Positions 1 to 7,909 of a stretch of 64,000 bases of DNA are shown one piece after another. Position numbers and translations under genes: made by a program. The stretch is from Aestuariivirga litoralis (GTDB lineage: Bacteria > Pseudomonadota > Alphaproteobacteria > Rhizobiales > Aestuariivirgaceae): positions 558,001 through 622,000 of the forward strand of contig NZ_QKVK01000001.1 of assembly GCF_003234965.1 (NCBI RefSeq), in the 5' to 3' direction. Below the pieces are notes generated by a model. It was not told where the DNA came from. It ran no database searches and worked only from the letters and a program-made list of their open reading frames with translations. Numbering within the stretch: position 1 is the stretch's first letter; each line of letters begins with the position of its first letter.

Positions 1-792
1 GGCGTTTCGCAGCTGGCGGGTGCGGCCATCGCGGTGGCAGGCCCGGTCGAGGGCGAGGTAGTGCACCTCACCAACCGCAACTGGAGCTTCACGCGGGAGT
101 CGCTGCGCAGGGCCGCGGATGCCCGCCAGTTCCGCCTGCTCAATGATTTCGAGGCGCTCGCCTTGGCGCTCCCCCATCTCGATGGCGAGGACGTCGTCCA
201 GATCGGCGGCGAGCTGCCGCAGAAGCCCTCCGTGAAGATCGTGCTCGGCCCCGGCACCGGGCTCGGCATGGCAACGCTGGCGCCGCTGCCGCTGGGCGGC
301 TGGATGGCACTGCCGGGCGAGGTGGGGCACATCACGCTCCCCGTCGTCACGCAAGCCGAGTTCGACTGGCGCGACAGGATGTCCAAGCCCGGCGTTCTCT
401 TCGAGGCGGAAGATGCGATCACCGGCGGAGGCCTCCTGCGCATGTATCGCGCGGTGGCGGAAAGGCCGACCCTTGAGACGCCCGAGGCCGTGCTGCAGGC
501 GGCCCTTGCCGGGGCTGACCCGGCGGCGGTGAAGACGCTGGACCAGTTCATCGTGTGGCTCGCCCGCGTGGCGGGCGATGCCGCCATGACCATGCAGGCC
601 AAGGGCGGCGTCTATCTCGCGGGCGGCATCGCGCCCTCCATCGTGAACAAGTTGAAATCCGGGCCCTTCAGGTCCATCTTCGAGGAGAAGGGGCGGCTTG
701 CCTTCGTGATGAAGCCGATCCCCGTCTACGTGATCGTCGACAAGTTTCCCGCGTTCAAAGGATGTGCCGCCGCAATAGCCGACATGAGGTGA
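1..792 (+). CDS. glk: Glucokinase, 5' partial
   Basis: ATP-dependent glucokinase of the proteobacterial Glk family (not ROK), which phosphorylates glucose to glucose 6-phosphate in the cytoplasm. The frame is open from base 1 and encodes the C-terminal 263 residues; the N-terminal phosphate-binding motif lies outside the window. Visible family signatures are AVAGPVEG near the start followed by LTNRNW, the glycine-rich nucleotide-binding stretch GPGTGLGM, and GEVGH, which holds the family's conserved glutamate and histidine. It ends 4 bases before the nicotinamidase start codon, so the two are probably co-transcribed. The internal GTG at 34 is not the real start because homologous sequence continues upstream of it. 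Confidence 0.9.
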   Translation, partial: GVSQLAGAAIAVAGPVEGEVVHLTNRNWSFTRESLRRAADARQFRLLNDFEALALALPHLDGEDVVQIGGELPQKPSVKIVLGPGTGLGMATLAPLPLGGWMALPGEVGHITLPVVTQAEFDWRDRMSKPGVLFEAEDAITGGGLLRMYRAVAERPTLETPEAVLQAALAGADPAAVKTLDQFIVWLARVAGDAAMTMQAKGGVYLAGGIAPSIVNKLKSGPFRSIFEEKGRLAFVMKPIPVYVIVDKFPAFKGCAAAIADMR

Positions 793-796
793 AGCC

Positions 797-1399
797 ATGT
801 GGAAGGATACCGACGTTCTCCTCGTCATCGACGTCCAGAACGACTTTTGCCCCGGTGGCAAGCTCGCCGTGCCCGGCGGCGACGAGGTGGTGCCGCTCAT
901 CAACCGCATCGCCCATGGCTTCAGGCACGTCATCCTGACGCAGGACTGGCACCCGGCCGAGCACAAGTCCTTCGCCGCCCAGCACCCGGCCAAGAACCCC
1001 TTCGAGATCGCCATGATGCACTACGGCCACCAGACGCTGTGGCCCGACCACTGCGTGCAGGGCACGCATGGCGCGGAGTTCCACAAGGACCTCCACGTCA
1101 ATGCCGAGCTCATCCTGCGCAAGGGCTTCAGGGAAGAGATCGACAGCTACTCCGCCTTCTTCGAGAACGACCGCACGACGCCCACGGGGCTGGGCGGTTA
1201 TCTCAGGGAGCGCGGCTTCGAGAAGGTGGTCTGTGTCGGCCTCGCCTTCGATTACTGCGTGCGCTTCTCGGCCGAGGACGCGCGGCGCCTGGGCTTCGAG
1301 ACCGAGGTGATCGAGGCGGCCTGCCGCTCGATCGACCTTGACGGCTCCGCCGCGGCGGCGCGCCAGAGCTTCCAGGAGCACGGGATCGCGCTGGCCTAG
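797..1399 (+). CDS. pncA: Nicotinamidase (pyrazinamidase)
   Basis: Deamidates nicotinamide to nicotinate for NAD salvage in the cytoplasm. The 200-residue isochorismatase-fold protein has the expected catalytic triad: Asp12 in VIDVQNDFCPGG, Lys109 in LRKGF and Cys154 in GLAFDYCV. Metal ligands are visible as Asp50/His52 in TQDWHP and His85 in WPDHC. The length is normal for the family. The ATG lies 4 bases after the glucokinase stop, which implies one transcript. The family motif is usually GLATDYCV; the Phe in place of Thr is a small deviation. Confidence 0.93.
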   Translation: MWKDTDVLLVIDVQNDFCPGGKLAVPGGDEVVPLINRIAHGFRHVILTQDWHPAEHKSFAAQHPAKNPFEIAMMHYGHQTLWPDHCVQGTHGAEFHKDLHVNAELILRKGFREEIDSYSAFFENDRTTPTGLGGYLRERGFEKVVCVGLAFDYCVRFSAEDARRLGFETEVIEAACRSIDLDGSAAAARQSFQEHGIALA

Positions 1400-1408
1400 C
1401 ACCTTCTT

Positions 1409-1490
1409 CTTCATCATGCCCGGGCGTGTCCCGGGCAACCTCTTTGGCGCCCCCGAACGGATCGCCGGGACAAGCCCGGCGATGATGAAG
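1409..1490. repeat. Palindromic intergenic repeat element
   Basis: Two arms of about 31 bases (1409-1439 and 1460-1490) are imperfect reverse complements separated by about 20 bases. Each arm contains its own smaller hairpin: GCCCGGGC/GTCCCGGGC-type in the left arm and CGCCGGG/CCCGGCG in the right. The arms share the string CTTCATCAT followed by a CCGGG-rich core with TGTCCCGG. Dispersed palindromes of this look are common between genes in Rhizobiales genomes. It lies between pncA and the permease gene and may also act as a transcript-end hairpin. I saw no second copy in the window. Confidence 0.75.
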
Positions 1491-1573
1491 ATATGGAGCT
1501 TCATGCGCCCTGCGCAGGGCCCCACCCTGCCATAAGGGATGCGCGTGACACCGCATCGCGCTAAGCCGCCTCC

Positions 1574-2446
1574 ATGAGCCCGCGTCTCACAGGCATCGTG
1601 CTGATGATGGCCGCCATGGTCTTCTTCACGCTGCTCGATGCCACAGCCAAGCACCTCGTCCAGAGCCTGCCGCCCGTGGTGGCGGTGTTCGGGCGCTATG
1701 CCGTGGCGCTGGGACTGTCGATCGCAGTCATCCTGCGCAAGGGCGACCTGGCGCTGGTGACGACGAGCTATCCGAAGCTGCAGGTGCTGCGCGGGTTGCT
1801 GCTGATGGCTTCGACCGCGCTCAACTTCACCGCCATCATCTACCTGCAGCTCGCCCAGACGGCGGCAATCTTCTTCTCGATCCCGCTGTGGGTCTGCGCA
1901 CTCTCCGTGCCGATTCTCGGCGAGAAGGTGGGCCTCAGGCGCTGGATCGCGGTGGCCATCGGTTTCCTCGGCGTGCTGGTCATCATGCGGCCGGGCACAG
2001 GGTCCTTCCACTGGGCCATGCTGCTGTCGGTCACGGCCTCGCTGTGTGGTGCGGTCTACAACATCGTGACGCGCAAGGTGGGCGGGCGCGACCGGGCGGA
2101 GACCTCGCTGTTCTATGTGGGCCTCGTGGGTGCTGCCGCTGCCGCGCTGCCGCTGCCCTTCGTGTGGAAGACGCCTCAGGGGATCGAGTGGCTGCTGCTC
2201 GGATTCATGGGGCTTGCCGGAACGATCGGCCACTTCATGCTGATCCAGGCGCATCGCCTGGCGCCCGCGAGCGCGCTCGCCCCTTACATGTATACGCAGA
2301 TCGTGTGGATGATCGCGGTGGGATACCTGTTCTTCGGCGACGTGCCGGACCTGTGGACACTGGTGGGTGCGGCCATCGTGGTGGCGAGCGGGCTCTTCGT
2401 CTTCGCTGGCGAGGCGAGGGCCTTGAGGACCCCCGCCAAGCCGTGA
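1574..2446 (+). CDS. DMT-family permease (EamA repeats)
   Basis: Inner-membrane protein of 290 residues in the drug/metabolite transporter superfamily, with about ten hydrophobic helices arranged as two EamA repeats. The N-terminal half has the typical opening LLDATAKHL and a loop RGLLLMAST; the second half has APYMYTQIVWMI and ends near GLFVFAGEAR. The family exports or imports small metabolites such as amino acids or nucleosides; the substrate cannot be told from sequence. It is convergent with the following aldehyde dehydrogenase gene, with 3 bases between the two stop codons. The ATG is preceded by no strong Shine-Dalgarno sequence, but upstream sequence belongs to the palindromic repeat region. 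Confidence 0.85.
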   Translation: MSPRLTGIVLMMAAMVFFTLLDATAKHLVQSLPPVVAVFGRYAVALGLSIAVILRKGDLALVTTSYPKLQVLRGLLLMASTALNFTAIIYLQLAQTAAIFFSIPLWVCALSVPILGEKVGLRRWIAVAIGFLGVLVIMRPGTGSFHWAMLLSVTASLCGAVYNIVTRKVGGRDRAETSLFYVGLVGAAAAALPLPFVWKTPQGIEWLLLGFMGLAGTIGHFMLIQAHRLAPASALAPYMYTQIVWMIAVGYLFFGDVPDLWTLVGAAIVVASGLFVFAGEARALRTPAKP

Positions 2447-2449
2447 GCC

Positions 2450-3886
2450 TCAGGCCAGCGTATAGGCCGTCTTGATCGCGGTGTAGAAGTCGACCGCATG
2501 GCGCCCCTGCTCGCGCGCGCCATAGCTCGAGCCCTTCCGGCCGCCGAACGGAACGTGATAGTCCACACCCGCCGTGGCGAGGTTCACCATCACCATGCCC
2601 GCCGCCGACTTCTTGCGGAAGTCGGTCGCGTATTTGAGCGAGGTGGTGATGATGCCGGACGACAGTCCGAAGGCCGTGTCGTTGGCAACGCCCAGCGCCT
2701 CGTCGTAGGAGTCGACCTTGATCACCGAGGCGACGGGGCCGAAGACCTCCTCACGGTTGATGCGCATGTCGTTCTTCGTGCCGATGAACAGCGCAGGTGA
2801 CAGGTAGTGGCCCTTGGTGTCGCGGTTCAGCCGCTCGCCGCCCCAGGCGAGTTCGGCCCCCTCGTCGCGCGCGATCTGGATGTAGCGCTCGTCCTGCGCC
2901 ATCTGGGCTTCGTCGACGACGGGGCCGATGACCGTGCCGTCCTTCAGCGCGTGGTCGACCTTCAGCTTCTTCATGCCGTCCACCATGCGCTCGACGAAGG
3001 CATCATGCACCTTCGACTGGACGATGAGGCGCGAGGAAGCCGTGCAGCGCTGGCCGGTCTGGTAGAAGGCGCCGTCGAGGGCTGCCGCCACCGCGAGGTC
3101 GAGGTTCGCATCGTCCAGCACCACGAGCGGGTTCTTGCCGCCCATCTCAAGCTGGAACTTGGCGCCGCGCGAGGCGCAGGCCATGGCCACCTTGCCGCCG
3201 GTCTCGACCGAGCCGGTGAAGGAAATGGCGTTCACGTCACGCGAGTCGAGCAGCGTCTGGCCGACGACCGAGCCGCGGCCCATGACGACGTTGAACACGC
3301 CCTTGGGGATCCCCGAGCGCGAGATGATCTCCGAGAGCGCCCAGGCCGAGCCCGGCACAAGGTCGGCGGGCTTGAACACCACCGCATTGCCGAAGGCGAG
3401 AGCCGGCGCCATCTTCCAGGCGGGAATGGCGATGGGGAAGTTCCACGGGCAGATGAGGCCGACGACGCCGAGGGCCTCGCGCGTGATGGTCACGTCCACG
3501 CCGGGGCGCACCGAGGAAATGGCGACACCCTCGACGCGCAGCGCTTCCTGCGCGAAGAACTTGAAGATCTGGGCGGCACGCATCGTCTCGGCGATGCCGT
3601 TGGAGAGGGGCTTTCCCTCCTCGCGCGACAGGAGGCGGCCGATCTCGTCCTTGCGGGCCAGGAGCTCGGTGCCGATGAATTCCAGCGCGTCGGCGCGGAC
3701 CTGCGGCGTGGCGGCGGCCCAGGCAGGTTGCGCAACCTTGGCAGCGGCGATGGCGGCTTCCGTCTGCGCCTTGTCGGCCTGGGCATATTCGCCGACGATG
3801 TCGCTGACGTCCGAGGGGTTGATGTTCTCGCGGACCCCCTTGCCCTCCAGCCATTCGCCATTGATGAAATTGCGGTGCAGCGCCAT
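2450..3886 (-). CDS. NAD(P)-dependent aldehyde dehydrogenase, likely alpha-ketoglutarate semialdehyde dehydrogenase
   Basis: Oxidises an aldehyde to a carboxylate with NAD(P)+ in the cytoplasm. The 478-residue protein starts MALHRNFINGEW and has the full ALDH layout: the cofactor site in CPWNFPIAIPAWK, the Gly-rich FTGSVETGG, the general base Glu in LEMGGKNP and the catalytic Cys in GQRCTASS. The QRCTASSR wording and the C-terminal VPFGGRKGSSYG resemble 2,5-dioxovalerate (alpha-ketoglutarate semialdehyde) dehydrogenases of sugar-acid and hydroxyproline catabolism; that substrate is an inference. The frame stays open upstream to 4240, but the family N-terminus begins at this ATG. It is divergent from the beta-hydroxyacid dehydrogenase gene. 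Confidence 0.88.
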   Translation of the reverse strand: MALHRNFINGEWLEGKGVRENINPSDVSDIVGEYAQADKAQTEAAIAAAKVAQPAWAAATPQVRADALEFIGTELLARKDEIGRLLSREEGKPLSNGIAETMRAAQIFKFFAQEALRVEGVAISSVRPGVDVTITREALGVVGLICPWNFPIAIPAWKMAPALAFGNAVVFKPADLVPGSAWALSEIISRSGIPKGVFNVVMGRGSVVGQTLLDSRDVNAISFTGSVETGGKVAMACASRGAKFQLEMGGKNPLVVLDDANLDLAVAAALDGAFYQTGQRCTASSRLIVQSKVHDAFVERMVDGMKKLKVDHALKDGTVIGPVVDEAQMAQDERYIQIARDEGAELAWGGERLNRDTKGHYLSPALFIGTKNDMRINREEVFGPVASVIKVDSYDEALGVANDTAFGLSSGIITTSLKYATDFRKKSAAGMVMVNLATAGVDYHVPFGGRKGSSYGAREQGRHAVDFYTAIKTAYTLA

Positions 3887-3947
3887 GATGCCAAAACTCC
3901 CTGATTTTCGGGGCGGAACATAAGGACGCGGGACAGTTGAGGCAAGC

Positions 3948-4811
3948 ATGCATGTAGGCCTGATCGGGGCGGGGATGATGGGCCATGGCATGGCTGCCAA
4001 CCTGCTGAAACATGGCCACCGGGTGAGCGTCATCGCGCACCGCAACCGCGCGCCGGTCGAGGACCTGGTGGCGAAGGGCGCGACCGAGGCCCGGACGCTG
4101 GGCGAGATCGCGCGGGCCGAGGCGATCCTGCTCTGTGTGACGACCTCCAAGGTGGTGGAAGACACGATCCGGCAGCTGACGCCGCACCTGCGGGCCGGCC
4201 AGATCATCATGGATGCCGGCACCTCCGCCCCCGCCGCCACGAAGAAGCTGGCGCAGGAACTGGCGGCGCTGGGCGTGGCCTATGCCGACATTCCGCTGAC
4301 CGGCGGGCCGGAGCAGGCGGAACAGGGCGTGCTGGGCGTGCTCTGCGGCGCCAGCCCCGAGACCTTCGCCCGCATCAGCCCCCTGCTCGGCTGTTTTGCA
4401 ACCACCATCCGCCATTTCGGGCCGCCGGGCTCAGGCCACACGGCCAAGCTCATTTCCAACTATCTCGTCACCGGAATGGTGGCGCTGGTGGCGGAGGCCT
4501 TTGGCGCCGCGCGGCAGGCGACGATCGACTGGCAGGACCTCTATGAGGTGATGCTCAATGGGTCTGGCAATTCCGGCGTGCTGCGCAAGATGGTCGAACC
4601 TGCACTCAAGGGCGATTTCGACGGCTATCGTTTTGCACTTGCGAATGCGGCGAAGGACATCGGCTACTATGCCGAACTGGCCGAGGGGCTGGGTTGCAGT
4701 TCGAAGCTGACGGATTCCGTTGCGGAGGTCTTCGCCCGCGCCGTAGAAACAGGCCATGGCGGACGGAACGTCAGCCACCTGCTGGACCCTGCAATCGACG
4801 ATGTGAGCTGA
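3948..4811 (+). CDS. NAD(P)-dependent beta-hydroxyacid dehydrogenase family protein
   Basis: Member of the 3-hydroxyisobutyrate/glyoxylate reductase family, 287 residues. A Rossmann motif GLIGAGMMGHGMA opens the protein, the substrate-binding turn is DAGTSAP, and the catalytic lysine is Lys167 in GSGHTAKLISN. The family reversibly oxidises 3-hydroxy acids to semialdehydes. Its stop overlaps the next start by one base (TGATG), so it is translationally coupled to an aminotransferase and then to malonyl-CoA synthase. That neighbourhood suggests a path handling a C3 semialdehyde such as malonate semialdehyde, but this is inference. Confidence 0.85.
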   Translation: MHVGLIGAGMMGHGMAANLLKHGHRVSVIAHRNRAPVEDLVAKGATEARTLGEIARAEAILLCVTTSKVVEDTIRQLTPHLRAGQIIMDAGTSAPAATKKLAQELAALGVAYADIPLTGGPEQAEQGVLGVLCGASPETFARISPLLGCFATTIRHFGPPGSGHTAKLISNYLVTGMVALVAEAFGAARQATIDWQDLYEVMLNGSGNSGVLRKMVEPALKGDFDGYRFALANAAKDIGYYAELAEGLGCSSKLTDSVAEVFARAVETGHGGRNVSHLLDPAIDDVS

Positions 4812-5980
4812 TGCTGAAAATCAATCCTGCCGTGGCGGCCATCGAGGAAGAGACCGCCTTCACCGTCATGGACCGTGCCAATGCGCTGCGCGCGCAGGGA
4901 CACCCGGTCATCAACTTGGGGATAGGGCAGCCGGATTTCCAGCCGCCGAAGCATATCCTGGAGGCCGCCGAGAAGGCGGTGCGCGATGGCCCCCATGGCT
5001 ATACGAGCCCGCAGGGCCTGCCCGCGCTGCGCGATGCGGTGGCGCAATATGTGGGTGGCCGCTTCAAGGTGCCGGTGACGGGCGACGAGGTGGTGATCGT
5101 GCCGGGCGGCAAGGTGACCTTCTATTTCGCCTGCCAGATCTTCGGGGGCCCCGGTGCGGAGATCCTCTATCCCGACCCCGGCTTCCCGCCCTATCGCGAT
5201 GCCGCGCGCTCCAGCGGGGCGAAGCCCGTGCCCTACCCCATCCGCGAGGAGAAGGACTTCGGCTTCGATGCAGAAGAGGTGCTCTCGCTCATCACGCCGG
5301 CCACCCGCCTCATCATCATCAATTCGCCGGCGAACCCGACGGGCGGCGTGGTCTCGCGCGCGGAGATCACCAGGCTCGCTCATGGGCTGGCGAAGCACCC
5401 GAACGTGGCGGTGCTCTCCGACGAGATCTACAGCCACCAGGTCTATGATGGCGTCGACTTCGTGAGCTTCCTCAGCTTCCCGGAACTCCGCGACCGCACC
5501 ATCATCCTCGACGGCTGGTCGAAGACCTTTGCGATGACGGGCTGGCGGCTGGGTTTCGGAATCTGGCCGAAGCATTTGATCGAATACGTGAAGAAGCTGA
5601 TCACCGTCGACCACTCCTGCACTTCGGTCGCAACCCAGATGGGCGGTCTCGCGGCCATCACCGGCCCGATGGACGAGATCGAGGACTTCCGCAAGAGCTT
5701 CCAGAAGCGCCGCGACATGGTGGTGACGGGGCTCAACGACATCAAGGGCGTTCGCTGCCGCGTGCCGGGTGGTGCCTTCTATGCCTTCCCCAACATCACC
5801 GGCACCGGCTGGCAGTCGCGCGACCTCGCCCGCGAACTGCTCGACAAGGCCTATGTGGCCCTGATCTTCGGCGAAAGCTTCGGGCAGAACGGCAAGGGCT
5901 TCATGCGGCTGTCCTATGCCGCGAGCGAAGCGGATCTTGCTGAAGCGCTGAAGCGGATGAAGGCCTTCATCGAGGCATGA
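4811..5980 (+). CDS. PLP-dependent class I/II aminotransferase
   Basis: Cytoplasmic fold-type I aminotransferase of 389 residues. The PLP lysine is Lys238 in LDGWSKTFAMTGWR, Asn175 lies in NSPANPTGG, Asp204 and Tyr207 in SDEIYSH contact the cofactor, and Arg246 is positioned for the substrate carboxylate. The start MLKINP overlaps the preceding stop by one base; the frame is open further upstream, but that stretch lies antisense-free inside the previous gene and is not homologous. Its own TGA overlaps the MatB start (ATGA). It resembles aspartate/alanine-type aminotransferases; the substrate is not clear. Confidence 0.9.
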   Translation: MLKINPAVAAIEEETAFTVMDRANALRAQGHPVINLGIGQPDFQPPKHILEAAEKAVRDGPHGYTSPQGLPALRDAVAQYVGGRFKVPVTGDEVVIVPGGKVTFYFACQIFGGPGAEILYPDPGFPPYRDAARSSGAKPVPYPIREEKDFGFDAEEVLSLITPATRLIIINSPANPTGGVVSRAEITRLAHGLAKHPNVAVLSDEIYSHQVYDGVDFVSFLSFPELRDRTIILDGWSKTFAMTGWRLGFGIWPKHLIEYVKKLITVDHSCTSVATQMGGLAAITGPMDEIEDFRKSFQKRRDMVVTGLNDIKGVRCRVPGGAFYAFPNITGTGWQSRDLARELLDKAYVALIFGESFGQNGKGFMRLSYAASEADLAEALKRMKAFIEA

Positions 5981-7473
5981 GCGGCAATCTCTACGCCCGC
6001 TTCGAGCGCGTGTTCGCGGCCAATGCAGATCGCGTTGCCCTGCGCACGCCCGATGGAACGGCCTCGCTCACCTTCGGCGATCTGGCGCGCGGGGCGTCCC
6101 GCTATGCCAATGCGCTGAGCGCGCTCGGCGTCGAACCGGGCGACCGCGTGACGGTGCAGGTCGAGAAATCCATCGCCAATGTGCTGCTCTACCTCGCCGT
6201 GCTGAAGGTGGGTGCGGTCTACCAGCCGCTCAACACCGCCTATACGGCGGCGGAGGTCTCCTATTTCGTGGAGGACGCGCAGCCGAAACTGATCGTGTGC
6301 GACCCGGCGCGGCAGGCCGAGATGCGGGCGCTGGGCGACAGCGCGAAGGTCTTCGCGGTGGTGAACCTCGACGCCCATGGCGGAGGCTCGCTCGCCGCGA
6401 TGGCCGCGACCATGGATGACCGGCACGACACAGTGGCGCGCGAGGCCGACGACCTCGCAGGCCTGCTCTATACCTCCGGCACCACGGGCCGCTCCAAGGG
6501 TGCCATGATCACGCATGCGAACCTCGCCTCGAATGCGGAGACATTGGTTGAACTGTGGCGCATGACGTCAGCCGACACGCTGCTGCACGCGCTGCCGATC
6601 TTCCATGTGCATGGGCTCTACGTGGCGCTGAACACGTCCTTTCTCGCTGCCGCATCCATGATCTGGTTCGGCAGGTTCGACGCCCAGGCGATGATCGCGG
6701 CCATGCCGCAGGCCACGGTGCTGATGGGCGTGCCGACCTTCTACACGCGCCTGCTGTCAGAACCCGCATTCACCATGGAAACGGCACGCAACATGCGGCT
6801 GTTCATTTCCGGCTCGGCGCCGCTGCTGGCAGAAACGCACACATCCTTCGCGGAGCGCACCGGCCACGCCATTCTCGAGCGCTATGGCATGACCGAGACC
6901 GGCATGATCACGTCCAACCCCCATGACGGCGCGCGCCTGCCCGGCACGGTCGGCTTCGCATTGCCCGGCGTCGCGGTGCGCATCAGGGGCGAGCAGCCCG
7001 GCGTTCTTGAAGTGAAGGGCCCGAATGTCTTCAGGGGCTACTGGCGCATGCCGGAGAAAACGCGCGAGGACTTCACAGCAGACCACTGGTTCATCACCGG
7101 CGACGTCTGCACCATCGACGCGCAAGGCCGCGTCACCATCGTGGGGCGCGCCAAGGACCTCATCATCTCCGGCGGTTTCAACGTCTACCCGAAGGAGATC
7201 GAGGAGGTGCTGGATGCGATTCCCGAAGTCGCCGAGAGCGCCGTCATCGGCGTGCCGCATCCGGATTTCGGCGAGGGCGTGGTTGCCGTGGTGACGGCTC
7301 GCGGAAGGCTTGCACCCGAGGCGGAGATCATCGCCGCGCTCTCGGCATCGCTTGCCAGGTTCAAGGTGCCCAAGCGCATCTTCGAGGTGGCCGAACTGCC
7401 CCGCAACGCCATGGGCAAGGTGCAGAAGGCGGAGCTGCGCAAACGCTATGCCGCCACCTTCACGACGGGGTGA
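5977..7473 (+). CDS. matB: Malonyl-CoA synthase
   Basis: Acyl-adenylate-forming ligase of 498 residues that activates malonate to malonyl-CoA with ATP. It matches Rhizobium MatB closely throughout as I remember that sequence, for example VQVEKS, LYLAVLKVGAVYQPLNTAYT, HALPIFHVHG and SGSAPLLAETHT. The adenylation P-loop YTSGTTGRSKG is at 165-175, the ERYGMTET motif follows, and GRAKDLIISGGFNVYPKE plus the C-terminal GKVQK give the mobile domain and catalytic lysine. It overlaps the aminotransferase stop by 4 bases. It may supply malonyl-CoA from malonate or from oxidation of malonate semialdehyde by the same operon; matA and matC are not next to it. Confidence 0.92.
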   Translation: MSGNLYARFERVFAANADRVALRTPDGTASLTFGDLARGASRYANALSALGVEPGDRVTVQVEKSIANVLLYLAVLKVGAVYQPLNTAYTAAEVSYFVEDAQPKLIVCDPARQAEMRALGDSAKVFAVVNLDAHGGGSLAAMAATMDDRHDTVAREADDLAGLLYTSGTTGRSKGAMITHANLASNAETLVELWRMTSADTLLHALPIFHVHGLYVALNTSFLAAASMIWFGRFDAQAMIAAMPQATVLMGVPTFYTRLLSEPAFTMETARNMRLFISGSAPLLAETHTSFAERTGHAILERYGMTETGMITSNPHDGARLPGTVGFALPGVAVRIRGEQPGVLEVKGPNVFRGYWRMPEKTREDFTADHWFITGDVCTIDAQGRVTIVGRAKDLIISGGFNVYPKEIEEVLDAIPEVAESAVIGVPHPDFGEGVVAVVTARGRLAPEAEIIAALSASLARFKVPKRIFEVAELPRNAMGKVQKAELRKRYAATFTTG

Positions 7474-7474
7474 G

Positions 7475-7780
7475 TCACACCACCTCCACCGGTTGCAGCA
7501 TCATGAGAATGCTCTTCTGGCGGAAGTCATGTGCCAGCCGCGCGCGGTAGGCCGACCACCAGTCGCGGTCGCCGTCCTGCGTCAGCACCTCGAAGATCAC
7601 CACGTCATCGGCATGCATTTCGCCGCCATCATGCCACAAGCCGCTGGCCGGTGACTGGAGATGGGCCGTCACACCCCCGAAGCGGCCCGACAGTTCCGCC
7701 TCGACGGCGCGGAACATCCGGGCGGGAAAGGCGCCGCCCGCATTGTCACGCAAGGGAAGGTAGAACCGCACCAGACGCAT
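7475..7780 (-). CDS. Hypothetical protein, 101 residues
   Basis: I do not recognise this family. The protein starts MRLVRFYLPL, is soluble and mixed alpha/beta in character, and contains WHDGGEMHADDVV in the middle and ends SILMMLQPVEVV. The C-terminal DWWSAYRARLAHDFRQ looks like an amphipathic helix. It is convergent with matB (one base between stops) and divergent from the histidine kinase gene. The frame is open far upstream on the minus strand through the kinase gene, but that part is shadow; this ATG is the first in the intergenic region. Confidence 0.6.
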   Translation of the reverse strand: MRLVRFYLPLRDNAGGAFPARMFRAVEAELSGRFGGVTAHLQSPASGLWHDGGEMHADDVVIFEVLTQDGDRDWWSAYRARLAHDFRQKSILMMLQPVEVV

Positions 7781-7820
7781 CTGCAGCGAACGTAGCGCAA
7801 TGCGGATCGTTCCGGAAATT

Positions 7821-7845
7821 GGAACCTTTTTCAATGCCGCGCGTT
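7821..7845 (+). promoter_or_regulatory. EcfG-type general stress promoter
   Basis: GGAAC (7821-7825), a 16-base spacer, then CGTT (7842-7845). This matches the GGAAC-N16/17-cGTT consensus of the alphaproteobacterial extracytoplasmic sigma factor EcfG. It lies 65 bases before the kinase start codon and reads in the same direction. Confidence 0.7.
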
Positions 7846-7909
7846 CTTCCGCGGGTCGGAGACCATTCATCACGATGCCGACCACGGGTTGCAGGCGACG
7901 GGAGACGGA

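Noticed and set aside
755-2254. A 499-codon minus-strand frame over pncA and the permease gene
   Set aside because: No recognisable domain and antisense to two real genes.
3915-3938. GGAAC followed by GTT upstream of the beta-hydroxyacid dehydrogenase gene
   Set aside because: Spacing is one base too short for the EcfG consensus and the -10 reads AGTT.
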